Part shown: positions 59,762 to 64,000 of the stretch, in pieces | Layout of the letters: each line of letters opens with the position of its first letter | How positions within the stretch are numbered: the stretch's first letter is position 1 | Assembly: GCA_041391425.1 (NCBI GenBank) | Contig: JAWKNZ010000004.1 | Coordinates: forward strand, 248,001-312,000 | Direction of reading: 5' to 3' | Source: JAWKNZ01 sp041391425 | GTDB lineage: Bacteria > Bdellovibrionota_B > Oligoflexia > Oligoflexales > JAWKNZ01 | Length of the DNA stretch: 64,000 nt | Translations under genes and position numbers: made by a program | The notes under the pieces: generated by a model | Seen by the model: only the letters and a program-made list of their open reading frames with translations | The model's database searches: none | What the model was told of the DNA's origin: nothing

Positions 59762-61780
59762 TTAATAAGCCTCCGCTAACTCTAATATCATATTAGAAAG
59801 ATCCCTAATTTCATCTCGCAGCTTAGCCGCTTGTTCAAACTCCAAATTTGACGCTGCCTGGTGCATTTTTTTAGTTTTCGATTTTATAGTTTTTTCTATT
59901 TCTTTTAGATTTTTTACATCTAATTCAGCCATTCTTTCAGCAAGAGAAGGTATGGTTTCATCAGGTTGATCCAAACCATAAATTGTCCGCATATCCGGTG
60001 GAATTTCCTTCAAAACCGTAGTTGGGGTAATTCCATGTTTTTCGTTATAAGCTACCTGAATCGAGCGACGCCTGTCAGTTTCGTCCATAGCAGCTTGCAT
60101 TGATCTCGTAATTTTATCAGCATAGAAAATTACTCTTGCATCTGCATTTCTAGCCGCCCTTCCTACAGTTTGGATTAAAGAAGTTCGTGAGCGCAAAAAG
60201 CCTTCTTTATCAGTATCCAATATAGCGACCAAAGTCACCTCAGGTAGATCCAAGCCTTCTCGCAAAAGATTGATTCCAACTAAAACATCAAAGACCCCTT
60301 TACGCAAATCTCGTAAAAGCTCAGAACGCTCTAATGTATCAATATCGGAGTGCAAATAACGAATTTTAATTCCCATCTTATTATAATAATCAGTAATATC
60401 TTCCGCCATTTTTTTGGTCAGCGTCGTTACCAACACCCTACCACCACTAGCAACGGTTGCCTTTATTTCTCCCAGCAAGTCATCGATCTGAATTTTTGCT
60501 GGTTTCAGTATAATTGTGGGATCAACTAATCCTGTTGGGCGAATCACCTGTTCACTAAGATTTTTTTGCGAAACCTCTAATTCATACACACCAGGTGTCG
60601 CAGAAACATAAAGAATTTGATGGGTTCTCTGATTAAATTCCTTAAAATTTAATGGCCTATTATCCAACGCAGAAGGCAAGCGGAAACCAAAATCAACTAA
60701 AGTCTGCTTACGCGACCGATCGCCTCGAAACATGCCATTAATTTGTGGAACCGTTATATGGCTTTCATCAATAATAGTTAAAAAATCTTCGGGAAAATAG
60801 TCTAGCAATGTCGGCGGAGCCTCTCCAGGAGCCTTACCTGTCAAGTAACGGGAATAATTTTCAATTCCTGGACAATAACCGAGCTGCTCAAAGCTCTCAA
60901 CATCCTGCATGGTCCTTTGCTCCAACCGTTGGTATTCTACTAATTTGTTTTGCCCTTGCAATTCCCGCAAACGTTCACCTAGATCTGTTAAAATTTCTTT
61001 AACAATCATTTTCATATCTTTACGATCTGCAACATAATGACTATTCGGATAAATTGAAACCTCATCGACACTTCGAATCAATTTTCCGGAAAGAGAATCA
61101 ATGATAGATAACTCCTCAACTTCGTCACCAAAAAACTCGATTCGCACCGCCTCATCGGATTGATGAGCAGGCAAAATATCAACGGTATCACCACGAACGC
61201 GAAAGTGGCCTCTAAGCAAACTGTGATCATTTCTAGCATACTGAATATCGATAAGGCTGCGTAGGACCTTATCACGAGAAACCTCTTCGCCTTTCTTTAT
61301 GGCCACCATTAAATCAGCATAACTTTCAGGAGAGCCTAAACCATATATGCAGCTAACACTCGCAACAATTATGACATTATTCTTTTCAAAAAGGTATTGT
61401 GTAGCTTCATGGCGCATCTTATCTATATCTTCATTTACTGACGAATCTTTGGCGATATAAGTATCTGAAGAAGGAACATAAGCCTCCGGCTGATAATAGT
61501 CATAGTAGCTAATAAAAAACCCAACACCATCAGTAGGAAATAGAGCTTTTAATTCAGCAAATAATTGTGCAGCCAAAGTTTTATTAGGGGCTATAATCAA
61601 GGCTGGTTTACCCAACTCTTTAATCACATTCGCCATTGTAAAGGTTTTTCCAGAACCTGTGACCCCGAGCAATGTATGATGGCGGCTTCCCTCCTGGAAT
61701 GACCTTACGATAGATTTAATCGCTTCGGGCTGGTCTCCACTAGGGGCATATGGTGTTTCCATATTAAATACATTGCTCAT
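59762..61780 (-). CDS. uvrB: UvrB excinuclease subunit
   Basis: An intact 672-residue DNA helicase-like subunit that verifies damage and recruits UvrC. Walker A is GVTGSGKT (residues 39-46). The beta-hairpin region (SYYDYYQPEAYVPSSDTYI), helicase motif VGINLLREGLDLPEV, TVGRAARN and a C-terminal UVR motif (ASNLEFEQAAKLRDEI) are all present. Upstream is the divergent actA gene. Confidence 0.96.
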   Translation of the reverse strand: MSNVFNMETPYAPSGDQPEAIKSIVRSFQEGSRHHTLLGVTGSGKTFTMANVIKELGKPALIIAPNKTLAAQLFAELKALFPTDGVGFFISYYDYYQPEAYVPSSDTYIAKDSSVNEDIDKMRHEATQYLFEKNNVIIVASVSCIYGLGSPESYADLMVAIKKGEEVSRDKVLRSLIDIQYARNDHSLLRGHFRVRGDTVDILPAHQSDEAVRIEFFGDEVEELSIIDSLSGKLIRSVDEVSIYPNSHYVADRKDMKMIVKEILTDLGERLRELQGQNKLVEYQRLEQRTMQDVESFEQLGYCPGIENYSRYLTGKAPGEAPPTLLDYFPEDFLTIIDESHITVPQINGMFRGDRSRKQTLVDFGFRLPSALDNRPLNFKEFNQRTHQILYVSATPGVYELEVSQKNLSEQVIRPTGLVDPTIILKPAKIQIDDLLGEIKATVASGGRVLVTTLTKKMAEDITDYYNKMGIKIRYLHSDIDTLERSELLRDLRKGVFDVLVGINLLREGLDLPEVTLVAILDTDKEGFLRSRTSLIQTVGRAARNADARVIFYADKITRSMQAAMDETDRRRSIQVAYNEKHGITPTTVLKEIPPDMRTIYGLDQPDETIPSLAERMAELDVKNLKEIEKTIKSKTKKMHQAASNLEFEQAAKLRDEIRDLSNMILELAEAY

Positions 61781-61939
61781 CTAAGCATCACCTCCTTTGA
61801 GTCCTTTCTACAGTTATGGTTTAGCTCTAATAAAAGCTAAAAATCAAGCCAGCAAATGCACTATCCATTAATGTAGTAATAATAGGTAATATTTTTTTTT
61901 GATATTCTGTATTAAAATTATTGGATAAGTTCCTAGATT

Positions 61940-62587
61940 ATGCTAATCAAATCCCTGAATTTAAAAATTGTCCTAGTTGTATCTGATGCATACTGGCCAT
62001 TTATTTTGTTGTGTTCTCTAGTACTAATTTGGAGGCCGAGCTTGCGATTATTCCTTTTTGGCGTAGCAATGTGTGCTGCCGCTGCTGTTAGCAATACTGG
62101 ATATTCATGGTGGATGTGGACTCCAGGTGATACCGTCGATACATCAACACAATCGATCATTGGAAATGGCTACCACCCTGACCAACCAATAAATTTCAGC
62201 CATAAATTGCATGCAGGAGACCGAAAAATTCCCTGCCAATATTGCCACTCAAGCGCAAGGCGCTCTCCGATTGCCGGTATTCCTTCACTTAACACCTGCA
62301 TGGGTTGTCATAAATTGGTTAATACTGATCGTGATCCCATAAAATTCTTAACAGAAAAATTCGAAAAGGACGAACCTATAGAGTGGGTTAAGGTTCATGA
62401 CCTACCTGACCATGTCCGTTTTACCCATAAACCTCACATCCTAGCTAAAGTTCAATGCCAAGAATGCCATGGACCTGTAGAAACTACAGAAACTGCGGAG
62501 CAGTGGGCTCCACTGCAAATGGGTTGGTGTATTGGCTGTCACTTGAAGAAAAATGTTTCAACAAGCTGCAACACTTGTCACTATTAA
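61940..62587 (+). CDS. actA: ActA: pentaheme cytochrome c of alternative complex III
   Basis: A 215-residue membrane-anchored cytochrome. Two hydrophobic segments near the N-terminus (residues ~15-55) are followed by five CXXCH heme motifs (CQYCH, CMGCH, CQECH, CIGCH, CNTCH). Five hemes and the adjacent ActB-like gene identify ActA, the electron-exit subunit of the quinol-oxidising alternative complex III. It would oxidise menaquinol made by the futalosine genes above (inference). Confidence 0.85.
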   Translation: MLIKSLNLKIVLVVSDAYWPFILLCSLVLIWRPSLRLFLFGVAMCAAAAVSNTGYSWWMWTPGDTVDTSTQSIIGNGYHPDQPINFSHKLHAGDRKIPCQYCHSSARRSPIAGIPSLNTCMGCHKLVNTDRDPIKFLTEKFEKDEPIEWVKVHDLPDHVRFTHKPHILAKVQCQECHGPVETTETAEQWAPLQMGWCIGCHLKKNVSTSCNTCHY

Positions 62588-62662
62588 TATTTTAGACCGT
62601 TGCATTACTAAGAATTTTCCAGGAGCCTATTTTTTAGCATCCTTCCGACAGGGGGAAGAAAT

Positions 62663-64000
62663 TTGAGTACTGACATGGAATTTGATGAATTATCAACTCT
62701 TGAAAACAACAAGCAAGTTTTTGCTCCCAGTGGTCCTTTTGAAAAAAACAAGGCCATTGTCCCGGGAGACTTTTATGCTGCTGCCGAAGAAGTTATACCT
62801 GAAGTAGCAGCTGAAAGTAGTGATGTTGCAGGAGACATGGAAGATCCTACTGGCAAAGAATTTCCTTTGGACAGAAGGGATTTTATGAAGCTATTCAGTG
62901 CTGGCGCAGTTGCTAGTGCTGCCACGGGTTGTATCAACAGGCCTGTCGAAAAGGCTATCCCTTATGTCAACCAACCAAAAGATCAAGTACCAGGCACTCC
63001 AACCTACTATGCGTCCACTTGCAATCAATGTTCTGCCGGATGCGGAATGGTTGTAAAAACACGAGAAGGACGTCCGACTAAGTTAGAAGGCAACCCAGGG
63101 CACCCTGTTAGCCAAGGAGCCCTCTGTGCCTTAGGACAAGCATCTATACAAGGCTTATATCACCCAGAGAGAAAAAAAGCACCTGAAGTTAAATTTGGTA
63201 AAAAGCATGTCGCTGTCGAATGGGAAGAAGCCTATGGTCATCTTGCTAAAAAATTCGGCGATGGAACTAAGATCGGCATCCTCACTTGTGGATCTACGGG
63301 AAGCCGGCACAAGTTTTTCCGAGACTTTTTACGCACTATGGGATCTCCCGAGCGTAATCTTTACACCTGGGAACCAAATGGTTTGTTCCATTCGATAACA
63401 GAAGCACATAAACTTGCTTTTGGGGTCAACGCCATGCCTCGCTTTGACCTACGGAATGCTGACAATATAGTAGGCATAGGCTCTGACTTTCTTGATGTTG
63501 GTGTTTCTCCTATTTATCAAGCAAAGAGTTTTTCACAAGCACATGCATATCGTAACGGCAAAATGGGGAAACTGACTCAATTTGAAGCAACCCTTTCATT
63601 AAAGGGGGAAGGGGCCGATGTCCGTTATCCAATTCCAGTGGATGGAGAATTATTAACTTCCCTATTACTACTTAGAGCCTTACACGAAAACAATGCTTCT
63701 AAAGGCACAGCTGAAGAAAAATCAAGAGTTAAAGAGATACTAGATCAATATTCAGAACAGATCAGCAACGCAACAAATGAAGTCGGTGTAAAACGTGAGG
63801 TCTTCGATAAGCTAGCTGATAGCCTCCTTAAGGAAAGATCCTTAGTACTAGCAGGTGGAAGTACAAATTTCAACGAAGATAGCACTTCATTACAGCTAGT
63901 AGCGATATTAATTAACATTTTGATTGGAGCTTATGGCAAAGCACTGGTATTGGACCGTGGGCATATGCCAACACCAATTGTTCCAGGGGATCTGCGCCGT
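62663..64000 (+). CDS. actB: ActB: molybdopterin-oxidoreductase-like subunit of alternative complex III, partial
   Basis: The frame is open to the window edge (446 codons). I prefer TTG 62663 with GGGGGAAG upstream; ATG 62675 is in frame. Residues 71-78 (RRDFMKLF) with a hydrophobic stretch form a Tat signal after an unusually long ~70-residue leader. A C-x2-C-x3-C set starts at residue 120 (TCNQCSAGCG), typical of the molybdopterin-oxidoreductase fold, and the GPFEK and GHMPTP blocks fit ActB. In characterised ActB the fold no longer holds molybdopterin and a C-terminal iron-sulphur domain follows; that part is outside the window. Confidence 0.85.
   Translation, partial: MSTDMEFDELSTLENNKQVFAPSGPFEKNKAIVPGDFYAAAEEVIPEVAAESSDVAGDMEDPTGKEFPLDRRDFMKLFSAGAVASAATGCINRPVEKAIPYVNQPKDQVPGTPTYYASTCNQCSAGCGMVVKTREGRPTKLEGNPGHPVSQGALCALGQASIQGLYHPERKKAPEVKFGKKHVAVEWEEAYGHLAKKFGDGTKIGILTCGSTGSRHKFFRDFLRTMGSPERNLYTWEPNGLFHSITEAHKLAFGVNAMPRFDLRNADNIVGIGSDFLDVGVSPIYQAKSFSQAHAYRNGKMGKLTQFEATLSLKGEGADVRYPIPVDGELLTSLLLLRALHENNASKGTAEEKSRVKEILDQYSEQISNATNEVGVKREVFDKLADSLLKERSLVLAGGSTNFNEDSTSLQLVAILINILIGAYGKALVLDRGHMPTPIVPGDLRR

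Noticed and set aside
1..64000. tRNA or rRNA genes
   Set aside because: Reading the intergenic regions I found no cloverleaf with a TTCGANTC arm and no rRNA-like stretch; a tRNA scan would be decisive.

Overview
The window is AT-rich chromosomal DNA from a Gram-negative bacterium. It carries LptF-type, LpxL-type and MlaF envelope genes, lipoproteins, Tat and Sec substrates, and tRNA, replication and repair housekeeping genes. Three metabolic blocks help to place it: a complete mevalonate route to isopentenyl diphosphate, futalosine-pathway menaquinone genes, and the first two subunits of an alternative complex III. Together these fit a menaquinone-respiring lineage of the Bdellovibrionota/Oligoflexia or older 'deltaproteobacterial' kind. 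This placement is inference; no rRNA, tRNA or other decisive marker is present.

Layout: 0-13 kb is a damaged accessory zone (cytochrome-like lipoprotein, PilZ protein, dienelactone hydrolase, LysR regulator, HDAC-family deacetylase with a GNAT acetyltransferase, M14 peptidase, LptF/LptG-type permease, penicillin-binding protein, TrhO) punctuated by short transposase-less repeats. 13-25 kb holds guaB, guaA, dnaE, mtgA, an NFACT/RqcH protein, an adenosine-deaminase-like gene, a lipid A acyltransferase-like gene and mlaF. 26-35 kb is one operon running from mevalonate to menaquinone (fni, mvaA, phosphomevalonate kinase, mvaD, mvk, mqnD, mqnE fusion), ended by a 174-bp tandem repeat. 35.7-44.6 kb has a small membrane protein, DedA, PlsC, an SDR protein, then hslO, ybgC, MTA phosphorylase, tex and ndk on the minus strand. 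45-47 kb has trmJ-trmO. 48-53 kb is an ECF sigma, putative anti-sigma, exported caspase-like peptidase and beta-helix lipoprotein cassette, the best candidate for an undescribed system. 53.7-57.4 kb is an HNH gene, a 1.5-kb gene-poor stretch and a lipoprotein. 57.6-61.8 kb has uvrC and uvrB, and 61.9-64 kb actA and actB (cut by the window edge).

Two patterns cross the window. First, about thirteen genes, including dnaE, tex and uvrC, are broken by small indels, and most need exactly one base restored. That suggests either base-deletion errors in the assembly or early gene decay. Second, two families of mobile-looking repeats occur: a ~164-bp element with imperfect terminal inverted repeats, and a 179-bp palindromic element that has jumped into it at a TA dinucleotide. 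The insertion is visible by comparing filled and empty copies. No transposase, CRISPR array, rRNA or tRNA gene was recognised.
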